A DNA stretch of 64,000 nt from Capra hircus (Eukaryota; Chordata; Mammalia; Artiodactyla; Bovidae), in the NCBI RefSeq assembly GCF_001704415.2, contig NC_030817.1:31755550-31819549 (forward strand). The letters run 5' to 3'. The notes beneath the pieces were generated by a model. That model saw nothing but the letters and a program-made list of their open reading frames with translations. It did not search any database and was not told the DNA's origin. This document shows positions 11,510-22,790 of this stretch, piece after piece (position 1 is the first letter of the stretch; the number at the start of each line of letters is the position of its first letter). The position numbers were made by a program, and so were the translations under genes.

Positions 11510-13047
11510 GGTCTTAATGACCCAGATAATCACAATGGTGTGGTCACTTACCTAGAGCCAGACACCCTGGAATGTGAAGTCAAGTGGGCCTTAGAAAGCC
11601 TTGTCATGAACAAAGCTAGTGGAGGTGACTGAATTTCAGATGAGCTACTTAAAATCCTAAGAGATGATGCTGTTAAAGTGCTGCACTCAATATGCTAGCA
11701 AATTTGGAAAACTCAGCAGTGGCCACAGGACTGGAAAAGGTCAGTTTTCATTCCAATCCCAAAGAAGGGCAATGCCAAAGAATGTTCAAACTACAATGCA
11801 ATTGTGCTTATTTCACATATTAGCAAGGTAATGCTCAAAATCCTTCAAGCCAGGCTTCAACAGTATGTGAACTGAGAACTTCCAGATGTACAAGCTGGAT
11901 TTAGAAAAGGCAGAGAGGAAGCAGAGATCAAATTGCTAGTATCCATTGGATCATAGGCAAGAGAATTCCAGAAAAACTTCTACTTCTGCTTTATTTACTA
12001 TGCTAAAGCCTTTGACTTCGTGGATCACAACAAACTGTGGAAAATTCTTAAAGAGATGGGAATACAAGACCACCTTACCTGCCTCCTGAGTAACCTGTAT
12101 GTAGGTTAAGAAGCAACAGTTCAAACCAGACGTGGAATGACTAGTTCAAAATTGGGAAAGGAGTATGTCAAGACTGTGTATTGTCACCCTGCTTATTTAA
12201 CTTGTATGCAGAGAACATCATGCAAAATGCTGGCTACATAAATCACAATCTGCAATCAAGATTGCTGGGAGCAATATCAACAACCTCAGATATATAGATG
12301 ATACCACCCTAATAGCAGAAAGCGAACAGGAACTAAAGAGCCTCTTGATGAAGGTGAAAGAGAAGAGTGAAAAAGCTAGGTTAAAACTCAACATTCAAAA
12401 AACTAAGATCATAACATCCAATCCCGTCACTTCATGGCAAGTAGATGGGGAAAAAATGGAAACAGTGAGACTTTATTTTCTTGGGCTCCAAAATCACTGC
12501 AGAGGGTGACTGCAACCATGAAATCGAAAGATTCTTGCTCCATGGAAGAATAGCTATAACCTAGACAGCTTATTAAAAAAGCAGAGACATCTTTGCTGTC
12601 TAGTCAAAGCTGTGGTTTTTCCAGTAGTCATGTACGGATGTGAGAATTGGATCATAAAGAAAAACTGATGGAGTGCAGAAAAACTGATGCTTTCAAAGTG
12701 TGGTGCTAGAGAAGACTCTTGACAGTCAGTCCCTTGGACTGTAAGGAGATCCAACCAGTCCATCCTAAAGAAAATCAACCCTGAATATTCACTGGAAGGA
12801 CTGATGCTGAAGCTCCAATACTGTGGTCACCTGATGCGAAGAGCTGACTCATTGGAAAAGACCCTGATAATGGAAAAGACTGAAGGCAGAGGGGAAGTGG
12901 GCAACAGAAGATGAAATGGTTGATGGCATCACTGACTCAATGGACATGAGTTTGAGTCAACTACGAGAGATAATGAAGGACAGGGAAGCCTGATGTGCTG
13001 CAGCCCATGGGGTCTCCAAGAGTCAGACGTGACTTAGTAAATGAATA
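11510..13047 (+). mobile_element. BovB LINE, 5'-truncated, decayed
   Basis: Starts mid-element at the GACCCAGATAATCACAATGG block and runs through the RT region to a BovB/SINE-like 3' tail (GGGTCTCCAAGAGTCAGACG). RT motif A is recognisable near 11990-12030. The region of the YADD box near 12290 reads ATATATAGATGATACC, so the first residues are altered. There are multiple stops and indels (for example TGA at 11631), so it is clearly dead and older than the copies at 1.6 and 37-40 kb. Confidence 0.92.
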
Positions 13048-13085
13048 ACACAACAATCATAACTCACTGTCTCTTATCTGTTCCC

Positions 13086-14480
13086 TATGTATGGAAATTT
13101 AGACTCGTCCCACTTCTTTCTTTTGGTTTACCTGTTTCTCTTGGTGGATGTGTATCTTTTTTCTCTAGGTTAAACCCTGAAAAGGAGAATCATTGGGTCA
13201 TGGTATAAACATAGCATATTTTTTAAAGAGACAGTGTCAAATTTGTCTTCCAAAGTGGGTATACCAAGTTAGCTTCCTATCAGCAACACATATCTGTATT
13301 TTCAGAAACTTGACAACACATAACATTAGAAAAATTTTTAATTTTGGGTTTCATGAATGAAAACCAGTACACAGTTTTGAATTCTCAGGGAAGTAGTGAG
13401 CTTAAGTATCTTTTCAATGTTTATTAGCTAAACATGCACTTATGTTTGACTATTTGATTATATTCTCAGGAAAAATTCCTATCTGGTCAAAGACTATATT
13501 TTAAAGCTTTTGGAACATATTTTCAAATAAAATTTTTGTAACTATATTCTTGTCAAAACCATGATAAAATATCCATTTTACACACTGACAAAACTGGATT
13601 ATTCATTTTAATCTTTGCCAGTCAAACTAAAAGTATACCTTGTTTTAATTTTTCTTTTTTTACTGGCAAAGTTGAATATTTTTCTTTTTAAAAAATAAAA
13701 TCATATTTACTTTATAGATCAGAGTTTATTATTTTAGCCAATTTTTATACTGAATTTTGTTTTTTCTATTAACCCACTAGTATATAATTTACAGAAATCT
13801 CCTCATTTTTATATCTCTTTTAACTTTATGGTAATTTATTTATATTCACATATTTTTAATATTTTCAGTATTTAAATATGAAAATATTTTCATTATATTT
13901 TCTGCTTTCTCTTTTAAGTAAGAGCTTTAATTTCTAATCTCAAAATTCATGTCAGTATGGAAAATTGTTAAAGTGGAAATAAATTAAAAGAAGAAAGTAA
14001 AATCCATGTAATTTTACCACCTAGAGATAAGAATTATTATTTGAAGTATAGCCCTCCAGATTATCTCTATGTGTACATAAATAACATTAGCATAATTTTT
14101 TAAAAGAATAATTTAGAACACACCATTGCCATTTTAAAAATTTAAATGAAATTAAATATTCTTAATAATTATAAATTATAATGCTGTAAGGTATTACATT
14201 TGAGATGTACCCTCAGAAGGAAATGGCAACCCACTGAAGTGCTCTTGCCTGGAGAATCCCATGGACAGAGGAGCCTGATGGGCTACAGTCCATGGGGTCA
14301 CAAAGAGCCAGACACGACTGAAGCAACTTAGCATGCACACACCCTCAGCTATTTAGCCAGTCTTCTACCTTTCAATATTTAGATTGTTTCCAAATTACTT
14401 GCAAAAGAGATTCTCTCTGTTTCCTTCATAGGATAAGCAATCTTTCACATATAGTCCCTTTTCAAGGGGAGAAGTCACAT
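13086..14480 (-). mobile_element. Ancient L1M 3' UTR remnants
   Basis: Patchy similarity to reverse-complement L1M 3' UTR: GAGAATCATTGGGTCATGG near 13184, AAAGTGGGTATACCAAG near 13251, ACCACCTAGAGATAAGAATT near 14018, and TTAGATTGTTTCCAAATTAC near 14380. It is very AT-rich between 13500 and 14200 and is interrupted by the BovA at 14217. May be more than one element. Confidence 0.5.
14217..14340 (+). mobile_element. Short BovA SINE (5'-truncated)
   Basis: Contains only the BovA body from AAGGAAATGGCAACCCACTG to the ACTTAGCATGCACAC tail and lacks the tRNA head. A perfect 8-bp TSD, ACCCTCAG, lies at 14209-14216 and 14341-14348, showing that the element inserted in this truncated form. Confidence 0.92.
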
Positions 14481-14835
14481 TCTTTCCACAAGCATCAGTT
14501 TATTCTAGTACTGAAGATGTATATTACTCTGCTACACAGGATTATTATACTTTCTTCCCTGTAGGCTCACACTTGCTCCCGGAAATCCTAATCAGTAAGG
14601 TAAGCGTGAGGGCTGCCCCACATGCTCTCCAGACCTCGGTTAGCAGGGTCCTGGCCATCTACCTGAATGGTGGCTCTAGATAGGCACACTACCAACCAAT
14701 CTGCACAGTCATAAGTGCTTGTCCAGCATAGATATGGCTTGTCCATTGGACCATTAGGCCTAGGGATCGAAGCACATGGGATCTGCACCTTTCCATAAAC
14801 CTGCTGAACATGTGATTCAGGGATGATGTTCTAGA
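14481..14835. other. No recognised feature
   Basis: Unassigned sequence. Minus-strand open frames of 66-112 codons overlap the next DNA transposon and show no domain. Confidence 0.4.
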
Positions 14836-15030
14836 CCCGTGGTCCCCCAACTTCATACACATCAGGATCGCCTGAAAGCACTTGTTAAAACAGAGGTGGT
14901 TGGACACTACTCCCACAGTTTCTTGCTCAGTAGGTCTGTGAGAGGACCTGAGAATTTGCATTTCTGACAAGTTCCCTCTCAGGTGATGTGGATGCTGCTG
15001 GCCTGGGGACCACACTTTGAGAAGCAACGT
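14836..15030. mobile_element. MER5A (hAT-Charlie) DNA transposon
   Basis: About 195 bp, near the 189-bp family length. It contains CATCAGGATCGCCTGAAAG, TCAGTAGGTCTGTGAGAGG, GAATTTGCATTTCTGACAAG and GGGGACCACACTTTGAGAAG, with degraded inverted ends (GTGGTCCCCCAA ... TTTGAGAAGCAACG). Non-autonomous. Confidence 0.85.
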
Positions 15031-15039
15031 TAGGCTCTC

Positions 15040-15850
15040 TCTCTCTCCAAACCATCACACTGCAGGCACTTCCCTACTTAACCCCTTTTATGGTTTCCTT
15101 CTGTCTACCGGACAAAGTCCAGACTGCTTGCAAGGCACATGCCTCCGTTATGATCTGGCCCTGAGCTGTTCCCTCTCCAGGTTCTCACTTCATATGTGGC
15201 CCGGCTCTCCACCCCAGGAAGCTGACCGGGGTGGATGCTATCAGAAGGTCTGTGCTCTGTTTGGCCTAACAGGAGACTGGAAGGTGGGAAGAGAAGGTCT
15301 CAGCGCTCTCTCCCTGAGTTTCTTCCCTCCAAGGTTTGTCAGTGACTCCATTCCTCCACCCAAAGTCCACACCAACTGCGCTCCTTCCTACAGCGGCAGT
15401 TCTCACTGAGTTCTGGTTACTTTTCCCTCCAGCAGACCGTTAGGCCCAGGGGTCATAATGAGTTCCAGCTGTGGTTGGTCCCAGGGGAGCTTCGCCTTCC
15501 CTTGGGGTTCCTTTAACTTCGCACACACTCCTGTGGACAATTTCTCTGTCACGTTCTCTTTCGTTATCCTCTTTTGATTACTCCTCTTTTCTGCTGAGAC
15601 TCTGGCTGATTCAGACCCGCGTTTTACTTTCCAGTCTCATTTCCCACTAACCTCCTTCGAGGTATGCACTGACCACACATTCCCCAAATACCACGTCGTT
15701 CACAAATCCTTGCTTGTCCCTCTGGCTGGTAAGTCTCTTTACCTTTCTCTATGTAGAAAACTCATCCTTTAATCCATAAATTAAATGTCATTTTCTTCAT
15801 AAAGCTGTTCCCTTCTCATTCAAACCTACCCCATGTTTCTGAGACTTTTA
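15040..15850 (+). mobile_element. L2-like LINE remnants
   Basis: The stretch GATCTGGCCCTGAGCTG with AAAGTCCAGACTGCTTGCAAG (15113-15170), and AAAGCTGTTCCCTTCTCATTC near 15801, match the usual L2 3' region. Sequence between them is unassigned and GC-richer than its surroundings. No coding exon recognised; the 130-codon plus-strand frame at 15017 has no domain. Confidence 0.45.
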
Positions 15851-16112
15851 AAATATATACAGATATATCGAGAGATAAACATTACATACCATAACATTCA
15901 TTCACTTAAAGTGTATAGTTCAGTGGCTTTTAGAATATTCCTAGAGTTATGCACCCATCACCACAACCTGATCTCAGGACATTACAATATCCCTGAATGA
16001 ACCCCTGTGCACATAAGCAGTCACCCCTCACTCCTCTCAGCCCACTACTTTCTTTCTCTATGGCTTTTCCTATTCTGGACATTTCATATAAATGGAATCA
16101 TACAGTAAATGA
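15850..16112 (-). mobile_element. Ancient L1M 3' UTR fragment
   Basis: Reverse complement of the L1M 3' end: AAAGTGTATAGTTCAGTGGC, CCTAGAGTTATGCACCCATC, then CCTATTCTGGACATTTCATA and ATGGAATCATACAGTAAATG. Confidence 0.75.
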
Positions 16113-16372
16113 TCTTGGGTGGATATCAAAGGGGAGAGGGAAAGGGGGAGAGACAAATAGAGATGTGGAGTTAATATACACAAACTACTGCATATAAACT
16201 AAGCAATGAAGATATACTGTATACCATAAGAAATTATACCCACTATTTTGTAATAACCAATAAGGAGTATAAGCTGCAAAGATACTGAATCACTGTGCTA
16301 TATACCTGAAACTAACATAGTATTATAAATCAGCTATACTTCAATAAAATAAATTTTTAAAATATGTAGAAA
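16113..16372 (+). mobile_element. Artiodactyl L1 3' end
   Basis: A G/A-rich tract (GGGGAGAGGGAAAGGGGGAG) is followed by CACAAACTACTGCATATAAAC, ACTGAATCACTGTGCTATAT, ACCTGAAACTAACATAG and an ATACTTCAATAAAATAAA terminus, the standard tail of cetartiodactyl L1s. 5'-truncated; only 3' UTR remains. Confidence 0.8.
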
Positions 16373-17812
16373 ATAACACAAAAAGAACCACATCTCTATC
16401 ATAAATGAGGAATCCTTTTTTTTTTTCTTTTTTGGCCTTCAATAACAAAGGATAAAATAAAGTCAACATGAAGCAAAAAAAATTTTCTGGTAAGGCACAG
16501 GATTTTTATTATCTAGGCGGATTACACTTAAAGAATGATCCTTCATGTTTTTGGTAAAGGTATTAATTATTTTTAAAAAATAAGAAAGAGCAAGACCATC
16601 AAAATTGAACAGTTATTACTAAGAAGTTTTTTAAACACAGTTCATAGCTTATTTTTAGACCCAAGTATTAAAAAATAAAGCAAATAAAATTCAGTTTCTA
16701 GGTTTTGGCCTTCAAATTCATTCCAGCATTCATTTTCTTGCTATAAATGTGTGGTGCTTTGAGTTGTCTTCTGAATGAATTACAGTATCTTACTGATTCC
16801 CTCATCATTAGTGACTTAAGTAAAACTTGTGATATGTGTTTATATTTGTATGAGTTATTATTTAATTCTCTTGTAAAAATAATTCTTTAACAGATGAGAC
16901 TTTAGGATCAGAGTCTCAAAACTTTTTGCCACATGATTTTCTGACCAACACCTCTTACAGGATGGAGATAGTAATCTGCCTTTCTAGACTGAAGAATAGG
17001 AATTAAACGTTTTCACTCTGAGAACAGCAACCCCTTCACCTTTAGGGTATCATCATCTATCTCCAAGTCAGCTGTTTTGGGTATTAGACACAATTCCAGT
17101 ACAGACTTTTATGAAGTAAGTTACTCTGCTTTGTCCATATTAAAAGTCAGATTGTTTTATTTTTTATCTGCATCTCAGCTACCTTGATCTTGCTTTCAAG
17201 ATTTTCACTTCTAAGGGCTTTTTCTGCTTTTGTTGTTATTTTTTTTTTAAATAGCATTCTGTTCTTGTTTTATGGATATGATATCTCCCCTCATCTTAAT
17301 GAAGATATTAATATTGATTTTTAAAAGAGTTCTCCTTATCTTATTTTCATTTACTCAAAGCATTGTCTTGTGGTTTTTGGTTGGTTGTTTTTAGTTCTGG
17401 TTTCAGTCTTTCATCTTCATGTTAGGAGTTTTCCTCAGAGAGGGGCACTCCCTGACTACACAGGTCTGAAAGTAGAAACTAGCAAAGTGCCCTTCTTCCT
17501 TCCTTTTTTTTCCCCCTTCTTCCTTCCTCATTCCCCCCTTTCTAACACACCCTCTCCCCTCTCCGCTACTCCCAAACCCTCTTTCTTTCAAGATTCAGCT
17601 TAAGCATTGCCTCCTTTTGGAAATGGTTTTGGTGGCCCGTTCTGCCCCATTACTACTTTCCCATACTCCTAGACCACCCCACATAGATTGGGGGCAATTT
17701 GGCTCCCAATCTTAGTGAGGTTGTGCATGGCAAGCAATTGTAGAAAGAATAAATGTATGAATCTCATCTCCAATACATACTTTATAGGCATTACTTCTTT
17801 TTGAGATGAGAT
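16373..17812. other. Unassigned AT-rich spacer with pyrimidine tract
   Basis: No gene seen. A C/T-rich low-complexity tract spans about 17488-17555 and 17580-17690 has weak L2 likeness (AGATTCAGCTTAAGCATTGCC). Confidence 0.45.
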
Positions 17813-18023
17813 TTGTTGTTGTTTAGTGGCTAAGTTGTATCCAACTCTTTTGTGATCCCATGGGCTGTAGCCCACCAGGCTCCATCACCATGGGATTTCC
17901 CAGGCAAGAATACTAGAGTGGGTTGCCAATTCCTCCTCCAGGGGATCTTCCTGACCCAGGGATTGAACCTGCATCTCTTGCATTGGCAGGTGGATTCTTT
18001 ACCACTGAGCCACCAGGGAAGCC
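17813..18023 (-). mobile_element. Bov-tA SINE
   Basis: The tail is at the left (TTGTTGTTGTTTAGTGGCTAAG) and the head at the right (ACTGAGCCACCAGGGAAGCCC), with the full body between. TSD not clear. Confidence 0.93.
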
Positions 18024-18224
18024 CATGGCTTCTTTCACTCTTCATGATAACTCTGTGCTATTCTTCTCTTTTCTTGATTCTTTGAAATTGTGGGAAAATT
18101 GGGGACTGACAACAGATAAGATGTTGAGCAAATGAACATATTTGCAAGCAAAAAGAATAGCCTTCATATTGCCATCTAGGTTTAAAGCAGAGAAGTAAGT
18201 CGCAGTGGAGTAAGATTAATAAGG

Positions 18225-18400
18225 AAGAAGGAAGGCCTAATATGTACCTGGAACTGTGCTAAGCAAGCATTTGTATACTTTAAACTATTTCTCAAAACAA
18301 AACAGTGATTTATAGACAGGAAGCTGGGGCTCAGAGAGACTAAGCAATTTGCCCCAAATCAAACATCTACTATTTAAAATCAGGCCTCTCTGGTCCCTCT
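18225..18400 (-). mobile_element. MIR SINE
   Basis: Antisense MIR core: CCTGGAACTGTGCTAAGCAAG, GGAAGCTGGGGCTCAGAGAG, CTAAGCAATTTGCCCCAAAT. Ancient mammalian tRNA-derived SINE. Confidence 0.75.
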
Positions 18401-19946
18401 CAGCGTAGCTCCAGGGTGTCTCTGGGGGAATCCAGACAGGAAGGATGCTGGCTTTGGTGGAGCTTTTGGTACACTGATGGACGTGCCCTGCCCCAGCCCA
18501 CTCAACTCCCTGGTGTCCGCCTTCAGTGTGCTTACATACTCTTTATTTAGAAGGTTGCTGTGATTTTGGACTGAAGTTTTCAACAGAGCCAGCCGAGCAG
18601 CCTTACTAAGTCACTTGTAACCGAAACCCTTGATTGGGTTTCCTGTGTCCAGCTTCATGAATCCCTGAACTGCTCAGGGCATAATGCCTTATAAATGTCA
18701 ACTCTGTGTTTATCAACACAATTCCTAGCTATAGCAATCAATAGGACATACCCTTCTTTTACTAATGGCTACATTAAATGGCATCTGTCCCTTTGACTAA
18801 GAAATCACAGCTTACTTGTCTGCCAATGGACCGAAATGAAAAAGAGCATTCCCGGCAGCTTTCTAACTGCTGCTGCTTTTCTTTGGGGCTTAGCGCTGAA
18901 AAGATGAGATGAACAGAATGGGACCCCTGGTTTCCTCGCATTTTCCACCCTTACATAGGCACTGACCACATAACTAATAAAGGAGCTTTTCAGGCCTAAA
19001 TGACGTACGTAGTACTTCAGACATACATGAAAGTTCCAGGACTCTTCCACAAGCCATTTCTCCACTTGGTAGGGTCAGATAACTCGCCCAACAGAAGTGA
19101 CTGAGCCCAGGGGGCTGACAAAATGGAGCATTTGTGTTATGGGTCATCATTTTTTTTGTATTGTTTTATTTCCAGATCGCTGGACTTAGGTCCAATCTAG
19201 TTTGGGTAGGTCCAGGGCCAGATGACACAGTGATAATCTTCATTAGCAAAGCAATATTGTGTATTTTTCCCACATCTGATTAATGGATTATTTCCTTATG
19301 CACATTGTAACTTTCTCCATGGTTTTTTTAAGCCATTAATCATTTAATCTTTCCTTCAGGCATGCAACCAGACCTTATTTTTGTGCTTCTTAGGAGTGTT
19401 CTTTCAACAAAGTAAGTCATAAAAGATAAGATGTATCCATTCTCTTTTCAATTTGTGGATAAAAGCCACCATAAAGCATTCTGACTGCATAAAGAAAGGA
19501 ACTGTGTACAAAGCAAGAGTTATTAATGTATTACTTCCCCTGGGCACATTTGCCAACCAAAATACTAAGCTCCCTTTAAAGAAATGCTTGGGAATTATTA
19601 GTTTACCACTCAGTTAAAGGTTTATGTGTGTAAAAATATTCCAACCAAGCTTAATGTGCCCGGTAATGTAATGTCATGTGTAGTCTTTCAAAAGGGATAT
19701 TTTGGGGGCTGCAGTTTCTCCTGTGGGGTTGTGACCTAATTTTTCTTGATCACTGGAATGCCAGAAAAGCGAGCTTTTAGTGTATAGGCCAGACTTGAAT
19801 ACAACTGTCAGTGTCTCTTTATGTTGAAATTGTAAGTGCCCAAATGGAGTAATTTCTATTTATCACTTTTCTGTTTAAACATGTTGTCCATGTCTGCTAC
19901 AAAAATAGATGAAATAAACCAAAATGCTTATTTAAATCCAAATAAG
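18401..19946. other. Repeat-poor spacer
   Basis: No repeat family recognised over about 1.5 kb. TAAT/ATTA-rich blocks around 19240-19360 (CTGATTAATGGATTATTTCC, GCCATTAATCATTTAATC) resemble the composition of conserved non-coding DNA, but I cannot test conservation. No open frame with a domain. Confidence 0.4.
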
Positions 19947-20063
19947 AAGGAAATGGCAACCCACTCCAGTACTCTCGCCTGGAAAATCCCATGGGTGGAG
20001 GAACCTGGTAGGCTACAGTTCATGGGGTCGCAAAGAATCCGACACGACTGAGTGACTTCACTT
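19947..20063 (+). mobile_element. Short BovA SINE (5'-truncated)
   Basis: BovA body only, from AAGGAAATGGCAACCCACTC to GAGTGACTTCACTT. The tRNA head is missing. No TSD resolved. Confidence 0.9.
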
Positions 20064-21001
20064 GCTTTTTTTCTAAAAATCATTGGTCCAGTTTGTTCAC
20101 CATAAGTGATCAGAGTGTTCATTCTAGCTTCGCTTCTTTCTTCTGTTGCCTTCCTTTTTGCTTTGAACGCAACACTTGAAACATCAACTGTTCTTTTTTG
20201 GTGAATTGGAAGCCACGCCCCCATCCCACCCCCTGCACCAGCAAGGTTCCAGCGAGCTTGTGGCTGAGCAAGTGGGGCCTGACCCCATCTGTGCTCCTGG
20301 AGGAGCTGGACAAACACCGCTCACAACAATGTAGCAGCTGTCGCAGACCAACCCCTTTCCTTCCCAGCTGAGCGAGCAGGGCGCTGAGTCTCACTAACTG
20401 CACTGGACATCGACTTTATTTTTCTCTAAAAGGGCAGGCGGCCGTAATGGAGCCTGTCTCCAGCCCACCCTTTCCCCCTTCGCTTGCCCATTTGCAAGCA
20501 GTAAGGTAGTTACTTGAGGCTTTGGAGGTGAAATCTGATACAAGGGCAGGCAGGGAAATCTTAAGACAAGAAACAAAGCCGTTTGAGAAGGGCATCAGCC
20601 CAGCACTCTGATTTTGTGTTTGCCTCTTAAATGCTAGTTACTATAGCAACCATGAGCAACAGATAGGAAGGGTGATAATGGAACCAGTCAGTTGCTTTTC
20701 AGGAGCAGCGTGTATCACACTTTCTTTCCGAGCTTTGCTTGCATTGAATGTTAAGTCAAGGATACCTACTTTAATTAATGGTTAAATTGGAATAGAAAAT
20801 GAATCATAATTAGCCACTTGACACTGATCATCTGAAGCCTCAGATTAAGACTTCCAGTATTCCAATTTTCTGCCAGATATAGAAGTATGCATGTTATAGA
20901 GCTAATCAGGAAGAAAGTCTCAGAAGCCCACTTTAAGGCTTATTAATACTGTTATTTATTCTGATTCAAAGGCCCAGTGTCAGATTTATCCGGTTAGCTT
21001 T
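20064..21001. other. Repeat-poor spacer, GC-richer in 20180-20470
   Basis: No recognised repeat or exon. Overlapping minus-strand frames at 19928-20403 have no domain and the longer one runs into the SINE, so they are probably chance frames. Confidence 0.4.
20637..20650. promoter_or_regulatory. Candidate RFX X-box-like palindrome
   Basis: GTTACTATAGCAAC matches the RFX-binding pattern GTNRCC-AT-RGYAAC at all but one informative position (T in place of the second C). It lies in repeat-poor sequence. This is a motif match only; no promoter or exon is visible nearby. Confidence 0.25.
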
Positions 21002-21012
21002 AAATTATAGAA

Positions 21013-21361
21013 ACAGGGGCTTCCCTGGTGGCTCAGTGGTAAAGAATTTGCCTGCCAATGCAGGAGATACAGGTTTGATCCCTGGCCAGGGAACATCCCA
21101 CATACCGCGGGTCCAGTAGGCACATGCTTCACAACTACTGAGCTTGTGCCCTAGAGCTTGAGAACAGCAACTACTGAGCTATGTGCCACAACTACTGAAG
21201 CCTGATTGCTCTAGAGCCTGGGTTCTGCAACAAAAGAAGCCACTGCAGTGAGAAGCCCATGCATTGCAACTAGAGAGTAGCCCCTGCTCACTGCAGCTAA
21301 AGAAAAGCCTGGTCAGAAATGAAGTCCCAGCATAGCCAAATACATAAAATTATTTAAAGAG
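21013..21361 (+). mobile_element. CHR-type tRNA-Glu SINE
   Basis: tRNA-derived head (GGGGCTTCCCTGGTGGCTCAG) followed by a long body of repeated ACAACTACTGAG / AGAGCCTGGG modules and CTAGAGAGTAGCCCC, ending in a CCAAATACATAAAATTATTT tail. A perfect 11-bp TSD, AAATTATAGAA, lies at 21002-21012 and 21362-21372. Older cetartiodactyl SINE family, distinct from Bov-tA in its body. Confidence 0.88.
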
Positions 21362-21372
21362 AAATTATAGAA

Positions 21373-22203
21373 GAATTGATAGCAATTTCCCTTCTCTGAC
21401 TTAAATCATTAGATGAGCATTTTCCGAGGTCATTAGACATGGCAAAGATTTATGCATATGAACCTCAGAGTCTCACACAGAAGTAAGAAAGACACTATAA
21501 AAGCTGAAGACCAAGCTGCACAACTTTATGGAAATATTTCTCTGTTTTATAATCTATTTTCTCTTCAGTGGGCTCCATGTTGTCTAAACAGCCGTTACAA
21601 ATTCTCTACTCCCCGTATACTGAATTACCAGCTTTATAGTCAGATGTGAAAGTTTGCTTTGGTAAAGCCTGTACTGCAAAACCAAACAACACAGAGGCTT
21701 ACAAAAGATCTCCTTGAACTTAGCAGAAAAGCAAAATAGTAAAACCACTTCTCTGCTCCTGATGGAAATGATTATCAATTCAAGATTACCCACAGAGAAG
21801 CCTCTCTCCAAGATGCATGGTGAAGTTTCCAGAGCATAATCTAATAACAGCAAAATAAATAGAAATACTAAATAAATAGTCCGACAAACCCATGGCTCAC
21901 ATCACTGATGGAAATTCAGAGTGCTGACAATGTGCAGGTTTTTCCTGTAACCCAGAGCCTGATAAGAGTACATACCTAACCTAGGTGATATCATATGGAG
22001 GTGTGGAATGTCACTGTGCTTTTCCATGAGGAAAAAGTGATGTACAGAAAAGGGATATGGCTCACCCAAGGTTACGTTGCACAGGGGTGAGTTTATTAGG
22101 GACTCAAGCATCCTGCTGTTCAGCTGAGGCTTGGCCTTCTAATTTGTTGCCTTTTCTAGCACCTAAGCTCTCTTTTCACCATGAAGCCTTATTACGTGTT
22201 CCT
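21373..22203. other. No recognised feature
   Basis: Unassigned; no repeat family or exon recognised. Confidence 0.4.
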
Positions 22204-22217
22204 TAAATCTCATGGAG

Positions 22218-22328
22218 TGGCAACCTACTCCAGTATTCTTGCCTGGAAAATCTCATGGACAGAGGAGCCTGGCAGGCTAAAATCCATGGGGTGGCAAAGA
22301 ATTGGACATGACTGAGCAGACACACACA
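22218..22328 (+). mobile_element. Very short BovA SINE with perfect TSD
   Basis: About 111 bp of BovA body (TGGCAACCTACTCCAGTATT to GACTGAGCAGACACACACA). A perfect 14-bp TSD, TAAATCTCATGGAG, lies at 22204-22217 and 22329-22342, so the truncated form is how it inserted. Confidence 0.94.
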
Positions 22329-22379
22329 TAAATCTCATGGAGCCTTGTGTGGTGATCAGAAAATAATTATTTTAACAAT

Positions 22380-22790
22380 AACTTTTAAAATGCATGCCAA
22401 TAATGCATGTTCATTAATTATGGAAAAACTGAAACTACAGTCAGGAGAAATGAAGGAAGTGAAACCAACTGTAATTCTATCACTTGCATTTTAGACACTT
22501 GTACATTATCCTTTTAGACATTTTCCTTGGCATATCGTATACATATAATAAATATATATAATATACATATAATAAATATCTAGTCTCAATTTTACCAAAA
22601 TAAGACTGTATAGTACATAGTTTTATAATTTGCCCACATGTAGATTACTAACATATAAATCTGTTAATAAATATTTTTCTACAACTTCATTTTTAATGGC
22701 TAAATAGTGTTCTGTTACATAGAGTTCCATAATTGTGAACTTTATGAGTTGGGCATTTATTTTTTTTCCTCCCTTTAAATGAATTTTTTA
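22380..22790 (-). mobile_element. Ancient L1M 3' UTR fragment (probable)
   Basis: ATAATGCATGTTCATTAATTATGG, TTTTTAATGGCTAAATAGTG and GAACTTTATGAGTTGGGC fit antisense L1M 3' UTR. An A/T dinucleotide-rich patch lies at 22540-22580. Confidence 0.45.

Noticed and set aside
15017..15409. 130-codon plus-strand open frame
   Set aside because: Overlaps L2-like sequence, contains no recognisable domain and no splice-site or promoter context; probably a chance frame in GC-richer DNA.
19928..20403. Minus-strand frames of 129 and 94 codons
   Set aside because: The longer one translates antisense SINE at its end; neither has a domain, signal peptide or exon-like boundaries.
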